Source: Planctomycetota bacterium
GTDB lineage: Bacteria > Planctomycetota > Planctomycetia > Pirellulales > Pirellulaceae
Assembly (NCBI GenBank): GCA_026692845.1
Contig: JAPLNM010000115.1
Span: forward strand, 1-47,258
DNA length: 47,258 nt
Direction: 5' to 3'
The position numbers and the translations under genes were made by a program. Positions 1 through 8,000 of this stretch are shown piece by piece; the stretch's first letter is position 1; every line of letters begins with the position of its first letter. The notes beneath the pieces were generated by a model, which searched no databases, was not told where the DNA came from, and was given only the letters and a program-made list of their open reading frames with translations.

Positions 1-1344
1 CTGCTTGAGGTTCTCGACGGCTTGGTCCATCGCGGGTTTGCGTTTGCGATGGAAGAACCACAGGATTCCGGCGAGCAAGAGCCCGAAGAGGCTCGAGATG
101 GTCGCTATGACCTGTCTTACCATGCGACGGAATTTGGTCTGTTCTTCGATCCTTTTTTTCTCCGCGTCGATCAGCTGGTCTGCTTCGCGAAGCATGGGCT
201 CAAAGCCTCGCATTTGCTCGATGAGGTCCAAGTCCCCGTTGCGGAATTTCACATCGGCGAATTCGAGCTCTTTGCGAGCTTTGGTCACGACCCCACTGGC
301 CACCGAATTCGGAGCCCGCACCAGCTCGGCTACTTGGCCCTCGAGCTCCTTGCGATTCTCTGGGTAACCTCGCACTGCGGCATATCCGTTGAGGTATTGA
401 TCGAGCTCGGTTGCCAACTGACGCAACTGGGGCAGAGTGTTGCTGGCGGTCTCTAGCTTGGTTTGACTTGCGAGCTCATCGAGGCGAGCTTTCCATTCGG
501 GCAAGGGAGGATTGGCGAGCTGACCGGTCGCTGCGGTGTTGCTTTCGCGAAACGCCTTGGCATCTTCCTGAACTTGGTCGTAGACCTCGCGCAGGTGCAA
601 GGCCGCTTCGTTGGCGGTTTGAAAGTCTCGTTGCTGTTCGAGCTCTGCGTTTCGGGCCGTCTCGGTCTCAGCCTGGACAATACGCTCGAGCCTCTGATTG
701 ATCGACTTGACGGTGTCTCGAACCGCATCGAGGACCCGGCCCCCGGACCGCATGGCCCGCACGGCGGGTTGGTCCAGCTCGCCAAACCAATGGGATTCGC
801 CCAGTCCACGGCGATCCTGAGCCTCGGAACCGAAGTAACTGAATTTGCGGTTCTTGAGCATCAATACAAAAATCGCGCCGTCGGTCTCGTGCGTCAGCGG
901 GTGGATCAACTCGCCGAACTTGGTCTGATTGCTAAGCCCCATTCCTAGGGCGACTTCGACCGCATCGATTCCGAACAAGGGACGTCCATCGGCTGCGACG
1001 AAGTACTCGCCGTCTGCATTGTCGACCAAAACAACCGTCCAGTGCGGACCGTTTTGGGCCAACCAAGCCTCGAGTTCGCCGAGCTGACTGGCACTTGCAC
1101 CGACATTCCCTTTGACGTACAAGTGCCGCTCGGGAGACCACGCACTGAGCACGTCCTGGATCTTCTCGATCTGGGTGAACCCCTGCTGGGCATAACTCGT
1201 CGATGAGGCTCGGTCTTGGGCTTCGACGCGTCGTGTGACGTCAGGATCGAAGGCCAGAAGAACTCCAATCGCTAGGAGCCAAGCAGCAGTCGCTCGAGGG
1301 AACGTGCGAGGAAGGAGCGTTTTATTAGGCGACTTCGAAATCAT
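1..1344 (-). CDS. Secreted/membrane-anchored protein with TPM-like region (partial, C-terminus beyond the window)
   Basis: The minus-strand frame is open from ATG at 1344 to base 1 (448 codons) and runs off the window, so only the C-terminus is missing. My own translation gives a basic, hydrophobic N-terminus (AAWLLAIGVLLAF, about residues 19-31) that looks like a signal peptide or anchor. Residues about 60-180 contain a W-T-V-V-L-V-D segment, then an F-V-L-M-L-K-N-R-K-F-S-Y-F-G strand and a G-G-R-V-L-D-A-V-R-D-T-V helix. This pattern resembles TPM (Psb32/YgcG-type) domains. Residues about 195-410 are charged, helical and probably coiled-coil. A second membrane segment (VIATISSLFGLLLAGILWFF) lies near residue 420, followed by a basic stretch. 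I infer an envelope protein with a long periplasmic part. The TPM assignment is tentative and no catalytic residues are claimed. It lies 80 bp downstream of the B3/B4 gene on the same strand and may be co-transcribed. Confidence 0.7.
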   Translation of the reverse strand, partial: MISKSPNKTLLPRTFPRATAAWLLAIGVLLAFDPDVTRRVEAQDRASSTSYAQQGFTQIEKIQDVLSAWSPERHLYVKGNVGASASQLGELEAWLAQNGPHWTVVLVDNADGEYFVAADGRPLFGIDAVEVALGMGLSNQTKFGELIHPLTHETDGAIFVLMLKNRKFSYFGSEAQDRRGLGESHWFGELDQPAVRAMRSGGRVLDAVRDTVKSINQRLERIVQAETETARNAELEQQRDFQTANEAALHLREVYDQVQEDAKAFRESNTAATGQLANPPLPEWKARLDELASQTKLETASNTLPQLRQLATELDQYLNGYAAVRGYPENRKELEGQVAELVRAPNSVASGVVTKARKELEFADVKFRNGDLDLIEQMRGFEPMLREADQLIDAEKKRIEEQTKFRRMVRQVIATISSLFGLLLAGILWFFHRKRKPAMDQAVENLKQ

Positions 1345-1424
1345 CTTGAACCTGAAAATGCTGGGACGATAACCACTCGGGTATTGGCCCGAAATGGAAA
1401 GGAAGGAGTCGAAAACAATCGCGG

Positions 1425-2057
1425 CTAGGTTGCGTACTGCTCAATGCTCGTGCGGAGCAACATGGCCCACTGGTCGAGCCAAAGCGCATCGATGCTATCT
1501 CGCGGAGCATATAAGATACACACGATCCGCGAAACCGTCTTATCAATCTTACCGGCCATCGAGTCCTTGACGGGGGTGCCTAGGGGTTTTTGCTCATCCG
1601 CGCCCCCGCATACGACGATCAGGTTTTGAAGGTCTAGCTCCTGGCCGGCGGAGTTGAAAACGTAGCTTTCACCGGGTTTCCCTAGGCGAATGAGCATCCG
1701 ATCCGAGAATGCCTCGCGGTCGAGCATCGAGATCGGAATCCCGCTTTGGACCGAAATCGCATTGAGGCAATCGACCGCCGAATGCACCCTAGGAAACTTA
1801 GATTCATCCAAGCATCGTGCTAGGTATTCCTGGGCCGGTTTGCTCCGCCCAGAGGGTTTGAACCCACCCTTGCGCAACAATGCTCGAACTGCTTCGCGGC
1901 GAGCCTCCCAAGCTTCGGTGGCCTTCTCTCGGAGCGCCTCTTGGCACTGCTGCTCGACCCATTGATCCAACTGCGGGGTGCTCGGTTGGTGGCTCAGGCC
2001 GTCGATTTCAAATACCGCGACTTGTAAATAATCGAGCTGGTTTTCGATCGCTATCAC
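1425..2057 (-). CDS. B3/B4 (tRNA-synthetase PheT-like) domain protein
   Basis: This is a 210-residue protein starting at ATG 2057. The central part (about residues 85-170) reads F-P-R-V-H-S-A-V-D-C-L-N-A-I-S, then G-I-P-I-S-M-L-D, then R-L-G-K-P-G-E-S-Y-V-F-N-S-A-G-Q-E-L-D-L-Q-N-L-I-V-V-C. That order matches stand-alone B3/B4 domain proteins, which resemble the B3/B4 editing domain of the phenylalanyl-tRNA synthetase beta chain. Family knowledge suggests a role linked to tRNA or amino-acid recognition, but no defined reaction is established for the stand-alone proteins. The N-terminal 80 residues are charged and helical. There is no signal peptide or membrane segment, so it is probably cytosolic. 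The next minus-strand gene starts 80 bp downstream. The 769-bp repeat-bearing region 2058-2826 lies upstream. Confidence 0.72.
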   Translation of the reverse strand: MIAIENQLDYLQVAVFEIDGLSHQPSTPQLDQWVEQQCQEALREKATEAWEARREAVRALLRKGGFKPSGRSKPAQEYLARCLDESKFPRVHSAVDCLNAISVQSGIPISMLDREAFSDRMLIRLGKPGESYVFNSAGQELDLQNLIVVCGGADEQKPLGTPVKDSMAGKIDKTVSRIVCILYAPRDSIDALWLDQWAMLLRTSIEQYAT

Positions 2058-2192
2058 AGGGTCTCTCCGTCGGTTGGGACAACCAGAGTAGATTAACCGC
2101 GATGAAGCAATTCGCCAAGCAATTCGTAAGGCTATCGCAGCGGTATGGGACCGAACCTGTTTTTCTGGCCTACGCGACCACAGGATCCCATC

Positions 2193-2242
2193 GTGCTCGT
2201 GCTCAGTCCGCCTTGGCGGACGGTGCTCGTGCTCGTAATCGA
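2193..2242 (-). repeat. Composite GAGCAC/TCGAT repeat, copy 1 (with GC hairpin)
   Basis: Read on the minus strand it is TTCGATTAC, two GAGCAC hexamers, a GTCCGCC-AA-GGCGGAC hairpin (2206-2221), then CT and two more GAGCAC units. It differs from the copy at 4988-5040 by one base over the shared core. A degenerate GCCAGAA-type tail may follow on the minus strand near 2170. Confidence 0.85.
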
Positions 2243-2406
2243 ACGCTTCGCGTGCATGGCATCAACGCGACTTGCGTTACGGCCCACAAACCTCCGTTCC
2301 CCAACTCGCGGATCATGCTCCTTATCTTCATTAGCCTATCCATTACCCAATTCCCGCCCGAGCAGCGCGTTGACCAGGATGGAATGATACAGTCGCATGA
2401 TCGATC

Positions 2407-2489
2407 GAGCACGAGCACGAGCACCGCTTCGCTGAGCACGAGCACGAGCACGAGCACGAAAAACAGCCAGAACAAAACTATGAACCGAA
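2407..2489 (+). repeat. Composite GAGCAC repeat, copy 2 (short centre, conserved tail)
   Basis: There are three GAGCAC units at 2407-2424, a short centre CGCTTCGCT in place of the GC hairpin, four GAGCAC units at 2434-2457, then a tail containing AGCCAGAACAAAAC and ATGAACCGAA. The same tail follows the copy at 4988-5040, with about two differences over 25 bases. A shared boundary suggests a defined element and not random slippage. Confidence 0.85.
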
Positions 2490-2826
2490 GTGGCCGGTCG
2501 GCCGCGCCTAATTTTAGAAACTTTTTCGGCGGCCACTCGGTGCTGGTTGGCGTTCGCTACCGGTCGCTATCTGTCGCTCTTCGACTTGGCGGACTTGCGG
2601 TGAGTTTCGGAGGTTTGCTGATGGGCGCGCCGATACTAAAATTTTTGATGAACGAATTCTTGGACTCACCGGAGGGCTTGCGCCCAACCGCTTTCAAAAA
2701 CCCCTCGGCATGCGCCGAAATACAATCAAATCCAATCTTTCCTAAAATGATCCAAATGCCTATTTGACGGTATTGAGCTTGCGCTGCTCCGCTTTGATCT
2801 GACGGTATAGGGCGAATGTCTGTTGG

Positions 2827-3297
2827 CTACTCGAGCGACCCGTAGCACAGGTAGACGGCAAGCAAGATTTGGCATAGGCTGACCCCCATCCCGATGGGAT
2901 GCCCGAGTCGGGCTCGGCGCCTGGTGATCCAGAAAATCACAAGCAAGACGATCGCCGTGCCGAGCCCTTTGGCGAGCAAAAACAACGTCACGTCCGGAAT
3001 CGTGTTTTTGGGGAGGCGATCCAACTGCATGAGCCATCTGCCGATAGGGTTCATTTCGAGATGCTTGAGGCTCTCGGCATAGCGGACCGTCAGGACCATG
3101 TCGTAGAAAGAGATCGCCCCGATGACTCCTAGATAAAAAAACAACAGCGTGTTGGAAACCCCACGGACGATAGTTCCATGCGATGCCAAGGCTCGAAGAT
3201 GCTCTTGATGTTTTGCTTGGAGCTTTGGTTGATGCTCATGGTGCTGCGATGAAAGGTGCGATGAAAGGTGCGATTGAAGGGGAAGGGGGTAGTGCAT
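2827..3297 (-). CDS. Small three-helix membrane protein, unknown function
   Basis: The frame is 156 codons plus stop from ATG 3297. An upstream ATG at 3360 would add 21 low-complexity residues. I prefer 3297 because a purine-rich GAGGATTCCGAGG precedes it. The first 45 residues are His/Gln/Ser-rich. They include a duplicated HLSS caused by an exact 12-bp tandem duplication at 3248-3271. Three hydrophobic segments follow, around TLLFFYLGVIGAISFYDMVL, LFLLAKGLGTAIVLLVIFWI and IGMGVSLCQILLAVYLCYG. The loop between the first two holds an E-M-N-P-I-G-R-W-L-M motif. I do not recognise a family with known function. It is probably an inner-membrane protein with a cytosolic N-terminus. Translation could instead start further in, since the N-terminal region is not domain-like. 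Confidence 0.6.
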   Translation of the reverse strand: MHYPLPLQSHLSSHLSSQHHEHQPKLQAKHQEHLRALASHGTIVRGVSNTLLFFYLGVIGAISFYDMVLTVRYAESLKHLEMNPIGRWLMQLDRLPKNTIPDVTLFLLAKGLGTAIVLLVIFWITRRRARLGHPIGMGVSLCQILLAVYLCYGSLE

Positions 3298-3638
3298 CCT
3301 CGGAATCCTCGTAGTTGTGGTTTGCTTGCCTGGGCAAGAACGACTTTGGATTCCAGACAATGCGTTTTGCGTGCCAAATACGAAGCCTTCTGGGAGGCTT
3401 CGAAAAAAATAACAGCAGCGGGAATTGCACCTCCCTTGTGGGGCGAACTAGGTTCTGGATTTTCCAGGTGATCTTTTGAGGTCCCATTGAGGTCCCAAAC
3501 CCATGTTGGGAAGCTATTGGCAGTGTGCGGGAGATTTAGGCACACTTGCGACTGAAAGTTGGGCATGGTCCGGAAAAAGCCCCTCAGTCAGGGCGGCTTA
3601 ATGTTGTTCAAACAACTATTGTTTGTACAATAAAATGC
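3298..3638. other. Divergent intergenic region between membrane-protein gene and antiporter
   Basis: This stretch contains an 8-bp inverted repeat CGAAGCCT/AGGCTTCG at 3381-3402 with a 6-base loop. It also contains a direct 11-bp duplication GAGGTCCCATT/GAGGTCCCAAA near 3478-3499, and the antiporter promoter region at 3603-3631. Minus-strand frames over it show no recognisable protein. It should hold promoters for both flanking divergent genes. Confidence 0.5.
3603..3631 (+). promoter_or_regulatory. Candidate promoter and operator of the antiporter gene
   Basis: TTGTTC (3604-3609), 16 bases, then TACAAT (3626-3631) resembles a sigma70-type promoter. The -35 box lies inside a perfect inverted repeat GTTGTT-CA-AACAAC (3603-3616), a plausible repressor or activator site. 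A second short inverted repeat TTGT-TTGT-ACAA (3619-3630) overlaps the -10 box. Transcription would begin at about the ATG at 3639, implying a leaderless or near-leaderless message. Confidence 0.4.
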
Positions 3639-4898
3639 ATGAATAATCTACAGCTAGCCGTACAATTCTTTCTACAGATCGCGATCATCCTAGGTTTTTG
3701 CCGCATCGTGGGGGTCATTGCCAAGCGCTTCGGGCAGCCTCAGGTCGTTGCCGAGATGATCGCAGGGGTGCTTCTAGGACCCTCTCTTTTGGGGTTCCTG
3801 GCACCTGAATTGCAGCAATCGCTGTTTCCTTGGGATTCCAAGCAATCGACTCGCGATACTTCGTCGTACTTGTTCCCAGCCTCCCAACTGGGGCTTGCAC
3901 TCTACATGTTCATCGTCGGCTTGGAATTCCGAGTCGACATCGTCCGCAAGCACTTCAAGAGTTCGTTGGCCGTATCGAGTGCAGGGATGATTGCTCCCTT
4001 TATCCTAGGGGCGGGCTTGGGCTATTGGTTTCATTCCTGGGGTGGCCTTTTTCCCAAACGGACAACGGCTACCGAAGCGATGCTATTTCTGGGAGCGTCG
4101 ATGTGCATTACGGCATTTCCGATGCTGGCTCGCATCATCCATTTCAAGGGACTCCATGGGACGCTCATGGGGACCGTTGCGATCGGAGCCGGGGCGATCG
4201 ACGATGCCGTCGCGTGGTGCTTGTTGGCCGTGGTCTTGGCAAGTTTCGACAGCGATCCGTCGCAAGCCGTTAGGAGCATCGGGGGGGGACTGGCTTTTGT
4301 TTTGTTCGTGACTGTGATCCTACGGCCAACGCTCGGACGCCTTGAACGGTTCTTTTTGGACGCGGCGGGCAAACTCAGCGAGTCGGGATTGGTCCTGGCC
4401 TTGATCCTCATGGCCTTGGGGGCTTGGTTCACCGATTCGATTCATCTTCACGCCGTCTTCGGCGCGTTTCTCATAGGCACAGCGATCCCGCGAGGGGAAG
4501 TCCACGCGGGGGTGGTCGAAAAGATCCAGCCGTTGACCGTCGCGTTGCTCTTGCCGTTGTTTTTCACCTATTCAGGCCTTAACACTCGGATAGGCTTGCT
4601 CAACGCGTGGTGGCTCCTGGGGGCCTGCTTGGCGATCCTCATCGCGGCCATCGTGGGCAAGTGGGCTGCATGCACTCTGGCAGCGAAACTTTCGGGATTG
4701 AGCCTGCGCGATGCAATGGGGATCGGTGTGCTGATGAATGCCCGAGGACTCATGGAGCTGATCATCATCAACAAGGGGCTCGAGCGGGGCATCATCTCGC
4801 CTGAGCTTTTCGCATGCCTTGTCATCATGGCCATCGTGACGACCTTGATGGCTTCCCCGCTTTTCGATCGGATGATTGGAAAGAGGGAGGCTGTTTAA
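3639..4898 (+). CDS. CPA2-type cation/proton antiporter
   Basis: This is a 419-residue, strongly hydrophobic protein with about 12 membrane segments, matching the Na_H_Exchanger (CPA2) family, which exchanges Na+ or K+ for protons across the inner membrane. Family signatures are G-V-L-L-G-P-S-L-L-G near residue 45, a G-L-E-F-R-V-D segment, and the paired acidic residues Asp188-Asp189 in A-I-D-D-A-V-A-W. That pair sits where these transporters bind ion or proton. Near the C-terminus is the conserved M-N-A-R-G-L-M-E-L-I. It ends at the membrane domain, with no TrkA-N or TrkA-C regulatory part, unlike KefB/KefC. I chose ATG 3639 because the longer frame from 3546 adds a non-hydrophobic stretch covering the promoter. 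No Shine-Dalgarno motif precedes 3639. It converges on giant gene A, with repeats in the gap. The ion specificity cannot be told from sequence. Confidence 0.88.
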   Translation: MNNLQLAVQFFLQIAIILGFCRIVGVIAKRFGQPQVVAEMIAGVLLGPSLLGFLAPELQQSLFPWDSKQSTRDTSSYLFPASQLGLALYMFIVGLEFRVDIVRKHFKSSLAVSSAGMIAPFILGAGLGYWFHSWGGLFPKRTTATEAMLFLGASMCITAFPMLARIIHFKGLHGTLMGTVAIGAGAIDDAVAWCLLAVVLASFDSDPSQAVRSIGGGLAFVLFVTVILRPTLGRLERFFLDAAGKLSESGLVLALILMALGAWFTDSIHLHAVFGAFLIGTAIPRGEVHAGVVEKIQPLTVALLLPLFFTYSGLNTRIGLLNAWWLLGACLAILIAAIVGKWAACTLAAKLSGLSLRDAMGIGVLMNARGLMELIIINKGLERGIISPELFACLVIMAIVTTLMASPLFDRMIGKREAV

Positions 4899-4920
4899 CT
4901 GGCAAGGAGCGACCAAATCG

Positions 4921-4962
4921 TGCTCCGTGCTCAGTGAAACGGTGCTCGTAATCGAATCGAGG
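4921..4962 (-). repeat. Composite GAGCAC/TCGAT repeat, copy 3
   Basis: On the minus strand it reads TCGATTCGATTAC, then GAGCAC, centre CGTTTCACT, then GAGCAC and a slightly diverged GAGCACGA. It lies just after the antiporter stop and is inverted relative to the next copy, so the two can pair. Confidence 0.75.
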
Positions 4963-5002
4963 CGATTCGAGCGAGTGCTATTCGTCTTTCGATTACGAGC
5001 AC
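4942..5002. terminator. Long inverted repeat between convergent genes, possible bidirectional terminator
   Basis: GTGCTCGTAATCGAA (4942-4956) is exactly complementary to TTCGATTACGAGCAC (4988-5002), giving a 15-bp stem with a 31-base loop. It is made by two oppositely oriented copies of the composite repeat and lies between the convergent ends of the antiporter and giant gene A. There is no T-run, so it is not a classic intrinsic terminator. A role in 3'-end formation or mRNA protection is inferred from position only. Confidence 0.35.
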
Positions 5003-5070
5003 GAGCACCGTCCGCCACGGCGGACTGAGCACGAGCACGACGAAGAGCCAGAACAAAACCATGCACCGAA
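4988..5070 (+). repeat. Composite GAGCAC/TCGAT repeat, copy 4 (with GC hairpin and tail)
   Basis: It reads TTCGATTAC, two GAGCAC units, hairpin GTCCGCC-AC-GGCGGAC (5010-5025), CT, two GAGCAC units, then the tail AGCCAGAACAAAAC and ATGCACCGAA. It reaches to within a few bases of the stop codon of giant gene A. The core matches copy 1 (opposite strand) with one difference and the tail matches copy 2. Confidence 0.85.
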
Positions 5071-5072
5071 TT

Positions 5073-8000
5073 CTACATCCAGGTGCCTTTGAGGAATTCC
5101 TCATCGATGTCCGCGGACGTCTCCTTATCGGATTGGCGATCGGCGAGGCTCGCCCAGAACTCCGTGGATTCAACTTCCTGGCTTTCGATCGGGAAGATCG
5201 CTGGACCGTAGAAGTCTTGTTCGCGGGTCATGGCCGCCCAAGCGTTGGCTTGGCTACCAGCGGTGTTGAACAAGACTGCTTGTTCGACGACGCGAGGTTC
5301 TGGAGCTGCGAGAAGTCCGATCGCCAAACGGCTCGTGGAGTTCAAGGCTTCGTCTGGACCTTCGCCTGATCCGCTGTTGCCAGAGGAGTTGATGAAATCG
5401 ATGAGGCTCAACACGTCGGTCGCATCGATGAATCCATTTCCGTTGACGTCGTAGTACGGTGGCGGTGGTGGAAGCTGCTCGACGGGAATCGATGCACCTT
5501 GGGAGTTCAGCAGGTTGATGACCAACAACACGTCGATCGGGGATACGAACGAATCGTTGTTGACGTCGAACCTGTTCGTCGGATTCTGGTAAAGCGACGC
5601 TACGACTTGGACCGTCACGTTGGCAATGTTGCTCGAGAGTCCATCGTTGTCCGAGACAGCGTAAGCAAAGGTGGCTGTCCCTGTGAATCCAGCTTGTGGG
5701 ATAAACAGGATTCGTCCATCGCTTTGAGCGACTGCTGTACCGAAGTTCGGAGGCGTAACGATATTGACCGTGCTGCGGTTGATCGTGCCATCGGTATCGA
5801 AATCGTTGGCGAGAACATCGATTACGATCTGGGTGTCTCGCTTGGTGATCGCAGAATCCGCGATGGCCACCGGTGCGGTGTTGACGTTCACGGTGACGGT
5901 CGCTTCTTGGGAGTACTTCCCGAGCGAATCGCGAACGCGGTAGGTGAAGGTGTCTTGTCCGCGGAAACCGGTTTTGGGGGTATAGCGAACGGTCCCTGAG
6001 GAAGTCGGGGCGACGGTTCCATTGACGGGAAGTCGACCGATTTCGATCGATCCGATATCCAGTGGGGTATCGACATCGGTGTCGTTTGCCAAGACGGGCA
6101 GGAGCTCCGAGACGTTGAATGGCACGGTGAACGTGTCATTGTTGGCCACTGGAGCGTCGTTGATTCCGCTGACGGTGATCGAGACGGTGGCAACGTTGCT
6201 GAGCAACCCTGCGGTGTCTTTGGCACGGTAAGTGAACGTGTCGACAAGGCTTTGGCCGTCGACCATCGCACGCAGAACCGCCGAGACCGTCGGGTTGTAG
6301 ATGACCGAGCCGTCGTTGCGAACCGTCACCGAGGCTCCGAATTGCGAGCTTGCTTGGAACGACGCAATGCTCAAAGTATCGTTCGGAAGGTCTGGATCGG
6401 TATCGTTTGCAAGGACACCTGGAGCCGTCACGTTGAGGATGGTTTGCTCGTTGGTGCTGTAGCTGTTATCCAAGGCGATCGGTGCATCGTTGACTGGATT
6501 GATCGTTATCGAGAACGTCTTGGCTTGCGAACGATTGACGTTCGGTGGTGTGTTTGGACCGTTGTCGGTGGCGATCACCGAAACGATTGCAACACCCGAT
6601 GCGTTCGGAGCCGGCGTGAACCGCAGCACACCGTTGGCATCGATCGTCGGTTGCGAAGTAAACAGAGCCGGACGGTCGGCGGTTGCCGAGATCGTGACGG
6701 TTTGGTTTGCCTCGTCGAGGGCCGTCGGCGGGTTGCTGTTCATTCCTTCGGCCGGAACGATATCGGCAAGGATGATACCGGTAAAGGCACCGGAGTCCTC
6801 GCCGACGGTAAGGTTCCTGGTGGTGTTGAATCCTGGTGGATCGTTGACCGGTGTGACCGACAGCGTGAAGGTAGCAGCTTGGGAGCGGTTGTTGTTTGGC
6901 GGAGGAGCCGATGGACCGCTATCGACGGCGACAACCACGATGCTGACGGCACCGTTTGCGTCTTTGGCCAGGGTGAAGCTCAGTTGACCGGCCGCGTTGA
7001 CTGCCGGACGGACTGCGAACATCGCATCGTTGTTGGTCGTTACTTCGAAGGAAACGCTTTGAGCATTCGGACCGGAGTTTTCATCGGTCGCAGCCGGTGG
7101 GCCAGCCAAGATGTTCGTGGCCCAAGGAGCCAAGTACGCAGCGGAGTCTTCGAGTACCGTCAGGTTGCCACCTGCGGTGAACTGAGGTGGATCGTTGATC
7201 GCACCGACGCTCATGGTGATCGTGCCGGTGGCGCTTTGCTGACCAGGCTTGTAGGTCGCATCGTCGGTTACGACGTAGCGGATAAAGTCTTGGCCAACGA
7301 AGTTCAATGGTGGAATGTAATCGAATCGAACGATGCGACCGTTACTGAAGACTGGCACGACGACGCCACCTCGGGAGGTCAATTGTTCGATGTTGGTCAT
7401 CCGAATGGTTTGGCCTTCGGCGACCTCATCGGCAGGTCCCGGCAGGTCTTTTGCCAAGACATCTGCGGTTTGGACCGTGACTCGGGTGTCTTCGGGGGTG
7501 GTTGTCAGATAGCCGACCGAGATCGGTGGATCGTTCACAGGAACGATGTTGATCGTGAAAACACTTTGGACCGAGACATTGGTGTTCGGCGGCGGAGCCG
7601 AGGGGCCGTTGTCCCTCAATGTCACGCGAACCTGGGTGTTCTTGCCTGAGTTACTGTTAATGTCCTTGGCCGTTTGATAGACCAGGGTACCATCGACACC
7701 AATGGTGGGTTGCACCACGAACGCAGTGGGGTCCAATGCGACCACTTCGAACGAAAGCTCTTGATTCGATTCATCGCCTGCGGTGATTGGACCTGGGCGG
7801 ATACCGGTTGCAAAACCAGGAACCGATACGACACCTTGGTCTTCGTCTGCCGTCGTGGACGATGGAATCATGAATTCCGGAGCGTCATTGACCGGTCGAA
7901 CGATGATCGAGAACGTCGCATTCGGGCCGATGTTGTCGTTAGGGAACGGACCTGTGCGACCGTTGTCGACCAAGTTGACGATGATGATGGCCGTACCGTT

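Larger units (their letters stand above)
2058..2826. other. Intergenic region with composite repeats, no gene recognised
   Basis: These 769 bp separate two minus-strand genes. They hold two copies of the GAGCAC/TCGAT composite repeat, in opposite orientations (2193-2242 and 2407-2489). Open frames crossing the repeats, including a 295-codon plus-strand frame, have low-complexity Ser/Thr or Arg/Ala runs that come from the hexamers, and no recognisable domain. From 2490 to 2760 I see nothing recognisable. At 2765-2810 TGACGGTAT occurs twice. Promoters for the B3/B4 gene could lie at the left end, but none is convincing. Confidence 0.6.

Noticed and set aside
1880-2767. 295-codon plus-strand open frame
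   Set aside because: It is antisense to the B3/B4 gene at its start and then reads through the GAGCAC repeats, giving Ser/Thr runs. No domain or ribosome binding site.
3381-3402. Hairpin CGAAGCCT/AGGCTTCG as an intrinsic terminator
   Set aside because: An A-run, not a T-run, follows on the plus strand, and on the minus strand the T-run precedes the stem. No gene ends there.
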